In this document: positions 25,904 to 36,105 of the stretch, in pieces | Layout: every line of letters begins with the position of its first letter | Numbering within the stretch: the stretch's first letter is position 1 | From: Marinobacter nauticus | Lineage (GTDB): Bacteria > Pseudomonadota > Gammaproteobacteria > Pseudomonadales > Oleiphilaceae | Direction of reading: 5' to 3' | DNA length: 64,000 nucleotides | NCBI RefSeq assembly: GCF_003634635.1 | Contig: NZ_RBJB01000003.1 | Location: 248,001-312,000 of the forward strand | Position numbers and translations under genes: made by a program | The notes under the pieces: generated by a model | Told to the model about the DNA's origin: nothing | The model's database searches: none | Seen by the model: only the letters and a program-made list of their open reading frames with translations

Positions 25904-26007
25904 GCGGGTTGGGGCCACCCTTCCGGGAGACGCCGTGAACCCATCCATGGGGGCTTGAGCGCAGCATCCCTGCTGCGCACACTCCCGGAAGGGTGGCCCC
26001 AACCCGC
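25904..26007 (+). repeat. Cloverleaf palindromic element, copy A
   Basis: Perfect 26-bp inverted arms (25904-25929 and 25982-26007) enclose 52 bases that fold into two more hairpins: CCCAT/ATGGG (940-951 in the 25-kb block) and an 8-bp stem with loop TCCC (25959-25978). It lies between the convergent alkB and enoyl-CoA hydratase genes, where it can also act as a terminator-like barrier. The inner 70 bases are nearly identical to copy C. Confidence 0.85.
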
Positions 26008-26083
26008 CGCTTTCGCTTCCCTGAGATAGTCGCTGATTCGACGATTCGCTAAGGACTAAATCTCGATTAACAGGGCAATCCTG

Positions 26084-26863
26084 CTACTTGCCTTTGAACA
26101 CCGCCTCTCTTCTCTCCAGGAATGACCGGATTCCTTCTTTGACATCTTCGCTGGCCATGACCGGGCGTAGTTCCGGGAACAGACGTTCCTTGGCCGCTTC
26201 CTGGCCTTCGGACACGGCAATCTTGGACGATTTCAGGCTGCCCTGAACGCCCAGAGGTGCGGCTTTGGCAATCTTTTCGGCGATTTCCATGGCTTTGTTG
26301 AATTGTTCGCCGGGTTCCACCAGTTCCTGAATCAGGCCCCACTGGTAAGCCTGTTCCGCGGTCCATTCATCACCAGTGAGCAGGTAGCGCTGGGCGTTGC
26401 CCCAACCGATTTCCCGCTGCAGGCGAATGGTGGCGCCACCGCAGGCGAAGATGCCGCGTTTCACTTCCAGCTGAGCGAAGCGGGTGCCTTTCGCGGCCAC
26501 GCGGGTGTCGGTGTTGAGCATCATCTCGACGCCACAGGTGAAGCAGATGCCCTGGGCGGCGAAGACCACCGGCTTGGTGAGGCTATCGCCGGTAATATCG
26601 AACGGGTCGAGTTCGCCTTCGCCGGGTTCAATGCCTTTACCGTTGGCGAACACGCCGGCCCAGTCATCCAGTTGCAGGCCGCTGGTGAAGTGGTCACCTT
26701 CAGCGTACATCACTGCCACGCGCAGCTCCGGATCGTTCTGGAGCTGGTAATAGGCGGCAGCGATTTCGTGGTACATGGCCCGGTTCATGGCGTTCATTTT
26801 TTCCGGGCGATTCAGTCCGATCAGCAAAACATGATTTTTCTTATCAACATTTACCAGAGCCAT
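26084..26863 (-). CDS. Enoyl-CoA hydratase/isomerase family protein
   Basis: 259 residues, crotonase fold. Shows the CoA-binding and oxyanion-hole segments HFTSGLQLDDW (replacing the common FCAGADL) and AAQGICFTCGVEMMLNTDTRVAAKGTRFAQLEVKRGIFACGGATIRL. The acid/base glutamates of classical hydratases are not clearly present at the FxxPE-type position (KRGIFACGG), so the exact reaction (hydration, isomerisation or other) is open. Its position beside acyl-CoA dehydrogenase and alkB suggests fatty-acid breakdown. Flanked on both sides by cloverleaf repeats. Confidence 0.88.
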   Translation of the reverse strand: MALVNVDKKNHVLLIGLNRPEKMNAMNRAMYHEIAAAYYQLQNDPELRVAVMYAEGDHFTSGLQLDDWAGVFANGKGIEPGEGELDPFDITGDSLTKPVVFAAQGICFTCGVEMMLNTDTRVAAKGTRFAQLEVKRGIFACGGATIRLQREIGWGNAQRYLLTGDEWTAEQAYQWGLIQELVEPGEQFNKAMEIAEKIAKAAPLGVQGSLKSSKIAVSEGQEAAKERLFPELRPVMASEDVKEGIRSFLERREAVFKGK

Positions 26864-26914
26864 TGCGCTTTCCTTTCATGTTTTCTTGTCAACAGGCTAT
26901 GCCCATGTGCGGGC

Positions 26915-27024
26915 GCGAACGGCTGGGAGTCCTTTCAGGGACCGTCTGTGGCCATGGATGGCCACAGTCGAGCGCACATGGACGTGCTCGTAGCGTGTCC
27001 CTGAAAGGGCGCCCAGCCGATCGC
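26915..27024 (-). repeat. Cloverleaf palindromic element, copy B (reverse orientation)
   Basis: Outer arms 26915-26942 and 26997-27024 pair with only three mismatches or wobbles. Inside are a perfect 10-bp hairpin (26946-26967, palindrome centred on GG) and a bulged hairpin (26969-26990, CGAGC/GCTCG). Reverse-complemented, its inside aligns with copy A around CATGGA and the terminal GCGT. Lies between the acyl-CoA dehydrogenase and enoyl-CoA hydratase genes. Confidence 0.8.
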
Positions 27025-27068
27025 ACTACCCCAACACTCGCAGGCTAGTGATACAAAGAGCACCAAAA

Positions 27069-28871
27069 CTAGAACCAATCGGCCTTCATGTTCAGACACG
27101 TATCATCCTGATTCCGCAGCAGCACCAGATCCTGAGCCACGGTGGGTAATTCCCAGTGGAAGAAGTACTGGGCGGCCTGCAGTTTGCCCTGGTAGAAGTT
27201 GCGTTCGCTGTCGCTGTTAGCAGACCCCAGTGCGTGGGCTGCGGCATTGGCCTGCCGCAGCCACATCCAGGCCACGATAATGTGGCCGAACAGGTGCAGA
27301 TAGCAGCTGGCGTTGGCCAGGGTTTTGTCGACTTCGCCGCCCATCAGGGATTTACCCAGGCTCTGGGTGACTTTTACCGCCTGCTGCAAAGTCTCACTCA
27401 GAGACAACGCCCACTGCTGGCAGCGCTCAGTGGTGGCCGCCTGCAGATCCACCTGCATTTCCTGCATCAGCAACTGCAGGCCGTGGCTCTGGTCCTGCCA
27501 GATTTTACGGCCCAGCAGGTCCAGAGCCTGGATGCCGTTGGTGCCTTCGTGGATGGGGTTCAGGCGGTTGTCGCGCCAGCACTGCTCGACCGGGTATTCG
27601 CGAGTGTAGCCAGCGCCGCCGTAGACCTGGATTGCCAGATCGTTGGCTTTCGGACCGTATTCCGAGGGCCAGGCTTTGATCACCGGGGTAAGCAAATCCA
27701 GCAGCTTGCCGGCTTCCATTCGTTTCTGGTCATCCGGGTGGGTGTGCTGATCATCCATCAGGCGAGCGCCGTAGAGGCAGAGCGCCAGGCCGCCTTCGCT
27801 GTAGGCTTTCTGGGCCAGCAGCATGCGGCGTACGTCCGCGTGGTCGATGATGGGTACTTGCGGGCTTTCCGGATTCTTTTCGCTGGCCTTGCGGCCCTGC
27901 AGGCGGTCCTTGGCGTATTCCAGGCTGTGCATGTAGCCCCGATAGCCGATCACCGCGGCGCCAAAGCCAACGCCGATGCGGGCTTCGTTCATCATCTGGA
28001 ACATGTACTTCAGGCCCTGATGGGGTTCACCTACCAGGTAGCCGTGGCAGGGAGCGTCGTCGCCGAAGCTCAGGGCGGTACTGGTAGTGCCACGATAGCC
28101 GAGTTTGTGGATCAGGCCGGCGAGGCTGACGCCGTTGCGGTCGCCCGGGTTGCCGTTCTCGTCCACATGGAATTTCGGGACGATGAACAGGGAGATGCCT
28201 TTTACGCCAGCCGGTGCGCCTTTGATTTTCGCCAGCACCATGTGAACGATATTTTCGGTGATGCTCTGCTCGCCACCAGAGATGTAGATTTTGGCGCCTT
28301 TGATCAGGTAGTGGCCGTCGTCGGTGGGCGTGGCGGAGGTGCGGATGTCAGCCAGGCTGGAGCCGGCGTGGGGCTCGGTCAGGGCCATGGTTCCACTGTA
28401 GCGGCCGCTGAGCATATTGGGCAGGAATTTGGTTTTCTGTTCGTCGTTGCCGAATACACGGATCAGGTTGGCGGCGGCGGTGGTCAGAAACGGGTAGCCG
28501 GCGGTGCCGGGATTGGCGGCGGTGAAGAAGCCGTTGCAGGCCGCCATGACGGATTCCGGCAATTGCATGCCGCCGAGATCGTACTCGTATCGGCCAGCGA
28601 GGAAGCCAGCTTCGGCGTAGGCATCGAAGGCCTGTTTGACGTCCGGGAGCATTTCCACCTGGCCGTTGACGAATTTGGGTTCGTCTTTGTCGGCAGCACT
28701 GTTGTGGTTGGCGAATTTTTCTTTCGCCATTTTGTCGGCGGTTTCGATGACGGCGTCGAAGGTTTCTTTGCTGTGTTCGCTGAAGCGCTCGCGCTGGATG
28801 AGGGATTCGGTGTCCATCACCTCATAAAGTTGGAATGCAAGATCGCGGCGGTCTATCAGGGTGTCGGTCAT
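27069..28871 (-). CDS. Acyl-CoA dehydrogenase (long, about 600-residue type)
   Basis: 600 residues. FAD-dependent; introduces the 2,3 double bond in acyl-CoA. Family segments: GTMALTEPHAGSSLADIRTSA (substrate/FAD region), KGAKIYISGGEQSITENIVHMVLAKI, NEARIGVGFGAAVIGYRGYMHSLEYAKDRLQGR, and IQVYGGAGYTREYPVEQCWRDNRLNPIHEGTNGIQALDLLGRK, in which HEGTNGIQ holds the catalytic glutamate. The long C-terminal extension is typical of the DmdC/AidB-like long subfamily. The ribosome site AGGAGA precedes the ATG. It is transcribed away from the AraC/GATase-like regulator, a candidate controller. Confidence 0.94.
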   Translation of the reverse strand: MTDTLIDRRDLAFQLYEVMDTESLIQRERFSEHSKETFDAVIETADKMAKEKFANHNSAADKDEPKFVNGQVEMLPDVKQAFDAYAEAGFLAGRYEYDLGGMQLPESVMAACNGFFTAANPGTAGYPFLTTAAANLIRVFGNDEQKTKFLPNMLSGRYSGTMALTEPHAGSSLADIRTSATPTDDGHYLIKGAKIYISGGEQSITENIVHMVLAKIKGAPAGVKGISLFIVPKFHVDENGNPGDRNGVSLAGLIHKLGYRGTTSTALSFGDDAPCHGYLVGEPHQGLKYMFQMMNEARIGVGFGAAVIGYRGYMHSLEYAKDRLQGRKASEKNPESPQVPIIDHADVRRMLLAQKAYSEGGLALCLYGARLMDDQHTHPDDQKRMEAGKLLDLLTPVIKAWPSEYGPKANDLAIQVYGGAGYTREYPVEQCWRDNRLNPIHEGTNGIQALDLLGRKIWQDQSHGLQLLMQEMQVDLQAATTERCQQWALSLSETLQQAVKVTQSLGKSLMGGEVDKTLANASCYLHLFGHIIVAWMWLRQANAAAHALGSANSDSERNFYQGKLQAAQYFFHWELPTVAQDLVLLRNQDDTCLNMKADWF

Positions 28872-28990
28872 TCTTGGTCTCCTGTTGATTGGTCATAGCG
28901 TCTCATAACGGCTATGGTTGTTGGAATTGTCATTTCTGACTTATTCTTGGCTGAATCCGCCAACCTTTGCGTTAGCAAGACGGCCACTGC

Positions 28991-29086
28991 CATGGGGATT
29001 CTCTTCCGGGAGACGCCGTGAACCCATCCCTGGGGGCTTGAGCGCAGCTTCCCTGCTGCGCACACTCCCGGAAGAGAATCCCCATG
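28991..29086 (+). repeat. Cloverleaf palindromic element, copy C
   Basis: Perfect 22-bp arms (28991-29012, 29065-29086), with three further pairs beyond one mismatch. The inside differs from copy A at only two bases, both in hairpin loops or tips. The outer part of each arm differs from copy A but stays self-complementary. Lies in the gap between the divergent acyl-CoA dehydrogenase and AraC-type regulator genes, close to the regulator start. Confidence 0.85.
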
Positions 29087-29161
29087 CCAGCGGCCTGATT
29101 TAGAGAATGCCGTCATGCCAGTTCATGCAACGCCACAAGCCAGAAAACAGGAATTGTCCCA

Positions 29162-30154
29162 GTGAAAACCGTCACTATCATCGGCTTCAACGGAGCTCTG
29201 GCCAGCGCCATCACCGGTATGATCGACCTGTTTCGCCTGGCCGGGGTGACCTGGGCCCGAATTCATGGCGAGCAGCCGACGGCATGGTTCAGAACCCGGC
29301 TGCTGACCGAGGATGGCGAGCCCTGCCGATGCATCAATGGCGTGACCCTGTTGGCGGATGGTTCCTGGCAGGATATTGACGAACTGGGTGCCGATGACCT
29401 GCTGATTATTCCGACCATTGGTGCACCCATTGATGAAGTTCTGCAAACCAACCCCCTCCTGATTCAGTGGCTTTCAAAGTTTCCGACTGCGACGCCCGGC
29501 GATGTTCGGGTGGCCAGTAACTGTACCGGCGCGTTTTTATTGGCGGCGGCGGGGTTACTGGACGGTCGGGAGGCCACCACACACTGGGGGTTTGGTGAAC
29601 AGTTCAGACGGCAGTTTCCGGCTGTAAATCTCCATGCCGACAAGCTGGTCACGGTTGATGGCCCCGTGGCCTGCGCCGGGGGTGGTATGGCCTGGTGGGA
29701 TCTGGGGGTGTATCTGGTTGAGCGGCTGGCAGGTGCGCAGGTGGCCCGTGAGTTGGCGAAGGCGTTTGTGATTGACGCCGGGCGCACGAGCCAGGCTCCC
29801 TATAGCGTGCTGCAGGCCAAGCGATACCATTCAGACACGGTGGTTCACCAGGTTCAGGATTGGCTGGAGGCGCATTTCAGAGAGCCGGTTTCATTGCCAG
29901 AGCTTTCCAGCTTCGCCGGGTTGTCCGAAAGGTCGCTGTTACGTCGGTTCCGGCAGGCGACAGGGGATTCACCGTCCAGCTATCTGCAGCTACTCCGTGT
30001 GGAGGAGGCTCGCAGGCTACTCGAATCCTCAACGGGGGGGCTTGAGTCGGTCACCCGGGCGGTCGGATACGAGGATGTGAGTTCGTTCAGCCGGCTGTTT
30101 CGTCGGCATACGAAGCTTTCACCGGGCGCCTATCGGGCGAAATTCGGCCGATAG
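29162..30154 (+). CDS. AraC-family transcriptional regulator with N-terminal GATase1-like (DJ-1/PfpI) domain
   Basis: 330 residues. The N-terminal half is a DJ-1/PfpI-like sensor domain, with the nucleophile-elbow region VRVASNCTGAFLLAAAGLLDGREATTHWG (the Cys is present). The C-terminal half carries two AraC helix-turn-helix motifs: SLPELSSFAGLSERSLLRRFRQATGDSPSSYL and LESVTRAVGYEDVSSFSRLFRRHTKLSPGAYRAKF. Starts with GTG at 29162, preceded by AGGAA at 29149-29153. Same architecture as CdhR/GbdR/ArgR-type activators. Divergent from the acyl-CoA dehydrogenase gene, so control of that gene is plausible; the ligand is unknown. Confidence 0.93.
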   Translation: MKTVTIIGFNGALASAITGMIDLFRLAGVTWARIHGEQPTAWFRTRLLTEDGEPCRCINGVTLLADGSWQDIDELGADDLLIIPTIGAPIDEVLQTNPLLIQWLSKFPTATPGDVRVASNCTGAFLLAAAGLLDGREATTHWGFGEQFRRQFPAVNLHADKLVTVDGPVACAGGGMAWWDLGVYLVERLAGAQVARELAKAFVIDAGRTSQAPYSVLQAKRYHSDTVVHQVQDWLEAHFREPVSLPELSSFAGLSERSLLRRFRQATGDSPSSYLQLLRVEEARRLLESSTGGLESVTRAVGYEDVSSFSRLFRRHTKLSPGAYRAKFGR

Positions 30155-30294
30155 TATGGTGTTACAGGTCACAATTCAGTCTTTGGTAGTGTTTCTGTGG
30201 CGCGGGTTATGCATCAAACTGTCTTGTAGGCGATTTTTTGCCGCTGTACGTAAATAATCTTGACAGTATTAACCCTTCGGGGGAGGTCGTTTCC

Positions 30295-30459
30295 ATGAAC
30301 GCACCGTTGAAGCAGAGCCGGGCCGATGTACTTAACCGGCTATACGATATGAAGCGCAAGCAGCTCGCGCAGGCCAGTCAGCAGGGTAACAGCCTGCGTT
30401 GCCAGGTATTGGAAGCCGAAGCAGAGGCGATTTCCAATGCCCTGAAAACCGTTCGATAG
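30295..30459 (+). CDS. Small hypothetical protein
   Basis: 54 residues, starting MNAPLKQSRADVLNRLYDMKRK and ending EAEAISNALKTVR; Lys/Arg/Gln-rich and probably all helical. Start at 30295 chosen from a strong ribosome site, GGAGGT at 30282-30287, seven bases before the ATG; the frame is open upstream to 30238 without such a site. Codon use looks like that of neighbouring genes. No family recognised. A long-loop inverted repeat (30450-30460 with 30478-30488) overlaps its stop codon. Confidence 0.6.
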   Translation: MNAPLKQSRADVLNRLYDMKRKQLAQASQQGNSLRCQVLEAEAEAISNALKTVR

Positions 30460-30525
30460 CCATTTATCCAGACAACAGCTATCGAACGCCACTTCCGGTC
30501 AACTGATGACGTAGCAGGTCACTTT

Positions 30526-32932
<2,407 letters not shown>

Positions 32933-35734
32933 ATGTCGCTACCGCTGGTTGTATTTCTGCCATTTCTGGGGGCTATAGCTGCCCCGCTGTTTGCCCTTGG
33001 GGGGCGGACAGCGATTGCGATTGCCTCTTCTGTTCCGGCGCTTATTGCCCTGGCTGCCCTGTTCCCGCACTGGGAAACACTGGCCAACGGTGGCACCGTC
33101 CTGCAATCCTGGGAGTGGTTACCGGCGATCGGCATTTCCTTCAGCTTCCGCCTCGATGGACTGTCTCTGCTGTTCGCACTGCTGATTCTGATTATTGGCG
33201 TGCTGATCATTCTCTATGCCCGCTATTACCTGAAGCCGGCCGAGAATATCGGGAAGTTTTACGCGCTGCTGCTCTGTTTCAAAGGCTCCATGCTGGGCAT
33301 CGTACTCTCCAGCAATCTCTTGCTGATGATGATTTTCTGGGAACTGACCAGTCTCACCTCGTTCCTGCTCATCAGTTTCTGGAACCACAAACAGGACGCT
33401 CGTCGTGGCGCCCGCATGGCGCTGGCGGTGACCGGTGGCGGTGGGCTGGCGTTGCTCGCGGGCATTCTGATCATCGGCAACATTGTCGGCAGTTTTGAAC
33501 TGGACGATGTGCTGGCCGCCGGCGATGTTATCAAAGCCCACGCCATGTACCCCGTCGCCCTGACGCTGGTACTGCTGGGCGCGTTTACCAAGTCTGCCCA
33601 GTTCCCGTTCCATTTCTGGCTGCCCCATGCCATGCAGGCGCCAACGCCGGTTTCGGCCTACCTGCACTCCGCCACCATGGTCAAGGCCGGCATTTTCCTG
33701 ATGGCGCGTTTGTACCCGGCATTGGCTGGTACGGAACAATGGTTCTACATGGTCAGTTTTACCGGCATGGCAACTTTGCTGATTGGCGCCTACGTGGCCA
33801 TGTTCAAGCACGACCTGAAAGGGCTTCTGGCGCATTCCACCGTCAGCCACCTGGGCCTGATCACGCTGCTGTTCGGTATGGGTACCGAGCTGGCAGCGGT
33901 GGCAGCGGTATTCCACGTCATCAACCATGCCACCTTCAAGGCCTCACTGTTCATGGCCGCCGGTATTATCGACCACGAAACCGGTACCCGGGACATGCGC
34001 CGGATTAACGGCCTGTGGCGATACATGCCCCATACGGCCACTCTGGCCATGGTGGCCGCGTCATCCATGGCCGGGGTTCCGCTGCTGAACGGCTTCCTGA
34101 GCAAGGAAATGTTCTTTGCCGAGTCCCTGCAACTGAATCTGCCCGGCATCTGGGCCTGGCTGCCGCCGATCGTCGCCACGCTGGCCGGTATTTTTGCGGT
34201 CGCCTATTCCGCACGTTTTATTCACGACGTGTTCTTTAACGGCAAGCCCGTCAATCTGCCCATCTACCCGCCCCACGAACCGCCCCGGTACATGAAAATC
34301 CCGGTGGAGATCCTGGTCTTCGCCTGCATCATGGTAGGCATGTTCCCGGCGGTATCGGTCGGGCCTCTGCTCTACGCTGCCGCCCACGCCACCCTTGGCG
34401 GCGAGGTGCCGGATTATCAACTGGCGGTTATCCACGGGTTTAACCTACCACTGATCATGAGTTTTGCGGCTTTCTTTGGCGGTTTGATCATGTATAGCCA
34501 GCGCCAGAAATTCTTTGATTTCCACGCGCGCTTCAAGGAAATTGACGAGAAGGCCGTATTCGAAGCGATCGTACTGCGGATCGTCGACCTGGCGAACGGC
34601 TTTACGGCAAGAATCGAGAACGGCTCTCTGCAAAGATACGGCATGCTGCTTGTGGTCAGCGTGCTGGCAGTCGCTGCCATGCCACTGCTGGATCTGGGTA
34701 TCTTCATTGGTGAGACCGGCTTGAGCCCTGTGGACTGGCCCACGGCCATTGCCGCAGGCGTACTGATCATTTGTGCCCTGTTGACGGCTGCCGTGCACCG
34801 GCAGCGATTTTACGCGCTGGTTGTGCTGAGCGTGGTGGGCCTGATCGTTGCACTGGCGTTTGCCCGCTTCTCGGCGCCCGACCTGGCCATGACCCAGTTG
34901 TCGGTGGAAGTGGTGACCATTGTTCTGCTCATGCTGGCGCTCTACTACATGCCTGGCTGGACACCCGTGGAAACCCCACTGAAACGTCGCTTCCGGGATA
35001 TCGCCATCGCGGGTATTGCCGGTATTGGTATGACTCTGGTTACCCTGGCCATGTTGACGCAACCGTTCAGTTCGATTTCCGATTTCTTCCTTGAGAACAG
35101 CAAACCGGGCGGTGGCGGCACCAACGTGGTCAACGTCATCCTGGTGGACTTCCGGGGCTTTGATACCCTGGGCGAAATCACGGTTCTGGCGATTGCTGCC
35201 CTGGGCATTTACGCGCTGCTGAAAAATACGCCGCTGACGCCACCACCCAGTGATGGCGAAGGCCATGCCTGGTCCCGGGATGCCTACCCGTTAATGCTGC
35301 GTTTGATCGCCCGGCCACTGTTGCCGCTGTCCCTGATGGTGTCGGCATTCATCTTCCTGCGTGGCCACAACCTGCCCGGCGGCGGATTTATCGCGGGTCT
35401 GATCACCTCGATAGCCCTGATCCTCCAGTACATTGCCAGTGGCCTGAACTGGACCCAGGACCGGATTCCGTTCAAATATCACAACGTCATTGGCCTGGGC
35501 CTGTTGTTCGCAACCATTGCCGGCGCAGCAAGCCTGGCCTTCGGCTATCCGTTCCTGACCTCAACATTCGGCTATATCACCTGGCCGGTAGTCGGCAAGT
35601 TCGAGGTAGCCTCAGCACTGGTCTTCGACCTGGGTGTTTATCTCACGGTAATCGGGGCCACCCTGTTGGCGCTGGTGACCATTGGCCGCATATCGCCGCA
35701 TTCGGCCATCAAGAGCAAGAGGGAGGGCGCGTAA
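32933..35734 (+). CDS. mrpA: Mrp-type Na+(K+)/H+ antiporter, fused subunit A/B (operon 1)
   Basis: 933 residues. The N-terminal two thirds is the NuoL/ND5-like MrpA module, with FHFWLPHAMQAPTPVSAYLHSATMVKAGIF and LKGLLAHSTVSHLGLITLLFG. Then come the MrpA-specific C-terminal helices (VALAFARFSAPDLAMTQLSVEVVTIVLLMLALYY and NVVNVILVDFRGFDTLGEITVL) and, fused to the end, an MrpB-like domain (LPLSLMVSAFIFLRGHNLPGGGFIAGLI). Such A-B fusions mark group 2 Mrp (six-gene) operons. The membrane complex exports Na+ or K+ in exchange for protons. Overlaps mrpC by one base (TAATG). Confidence 0.95.
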   Translation: MSLPLVVFLPFLGAIAAPLFALGGRTAIAIASSVPALIALAALFPHWETLANGGTVLQSWEWLPAIGISFSFRLDGLSLLFALLILIIGVLIILYARYYLKPAENIGKFYALLLCFKGSMLGIVLSSNLLLMMIFWELTSLTSFLLISFWNHKQDARRGARMALAVTGGGGLALLAGILIIGNIVGSFELDDVLAAGDVIKAHAMYPVALTLVLLGAFTKSAQFPFHFWLPHAMQAPTPVSAYLHSATMVKAGIFLMARLYPALAGTEQWFYMVSFTGMATLLIGAYVAMFKHDLKGLLAHSTVSHLGLITLLFGMGTELAAVAAVFHVINHATFKASLFMAAGIIDHETGTRDMRRINGLWRYMPHTATLAMVAASSMAGVPLLNGFLSKEMFFAESLQLNLPGIWAWLPPIVATLAGIFAVAYSARFIHDVFFNGKPVNLPIYPPHEPPRYMKIPVEILVFACIMVGMFPAVSVGPLLYAAAHATLGGEVPDYQLAVIHGFNLPLIMSFAAFFGGLIMYSQRQKFFDFHARFKEIDEKAVFEAIVLRIVDLANGFTARIENGSLQRYGMLLVVSVLAVAAMPLLDLGIFIGETGLSPVDWPTAIAAGVLIICALLTAAVHRQRFYALVVLSVVGLIVALAFARFSAPDLAMTQLSVEVVTIVLLMLALYYMPGWTPVETPLKRRFRDIAIAGIAGIGMTLVTLAMLTQPFSSISDFFLENSKPGGGGTNVVNVILVDFRGFDTLGEITVLAIAALGIYALLKNTPLTPPPSDGEGHAWSRDAYPLMLRLIARPLLPLSLMVSAFIFLRGHNLPGGGFIAGLITSIALILQYIASGLNWTQDRIPFKYHNVIGLGLLFATIAGAASLAFGYPFLTSTFGYITWPVVGKFEVASALVFDLGVYLTVIGATLLALVTIGRISPHSAIKSKREGA

Positions 35735-36105
35735 TGGAACTTGTCTATGCATTGGTGATTGGTGCCCTGACTGCTTCCGGCGTTTATCTTCTGCTGCGGG
35801 CGCGCACGTTCCCCGTGGTGGTTGGCCTGACACTGCTGTCTTATGGGGTAAACCTTTTCCTGTTCTCCACCGGACGCCTGGCTACCGGCAAGCAACCGAT
35901 TATCGGCACAGCGGAAAGCTATGCCGACCCGCTGCCGCAAGCGCTGGTTTTAACGGCCATCGTGATTGGCTTCGCCATGACGGCCTTTGTGGTGGTGATG
36001 TCGCTACGAAACCTTGCGGATAACGAAGATGACCATGTTGATGGCAAACAACCGTATAAATCGCCAGCACCGGAGCAGGAAGACGAGGAGGTAACCGGTA
36101 AATGA
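35734..36105 (+). CDS. mrpC: Mrp antiporter subunit C (operon 1)
   Basis: 123 residues, NuoK-like, three transmembrane helices. Characteristic VVVGLTLLSYGVNLFLFSTGRL and [27 protein letters not shown]. The C-terminal tail is charged (DNEDDHVDG...EQEDEEVTG). Overlaps mrpA by one base and mrpD by four, indicating translational coupling. Confidence 0.95.
   Translation: MELVYALVIGALTASGVYLLLRARTFPVVVGLTLLSYGVNLFLFSTGRLATGKQPIIGTAESYADPLPQALVLTAIVIGFAMTAFVVVMSLRNLADNEDDHVDGKQPYKSPAPEQEDEEVTGK

Noticed and set aside
25904..26007. Integron attC site or classical REP sequence
   Set aside because: No integrase, no conserved attC core sites, and the outer stem is far longer than in REP elements.
27156..28898. 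580-codon plus-strand frame
   Set aside because: Opposite the acyl-CoA dehydrogenase gene; composition is Val/Gly/Ala-rich noise from high-GC third positions.
30260..30265. TTGACA as a -35 box before the 54-codon gene
   Set aside because: A -10 at normal spacing would fall on the ribosome site; no TATAAT-like sequence is there.
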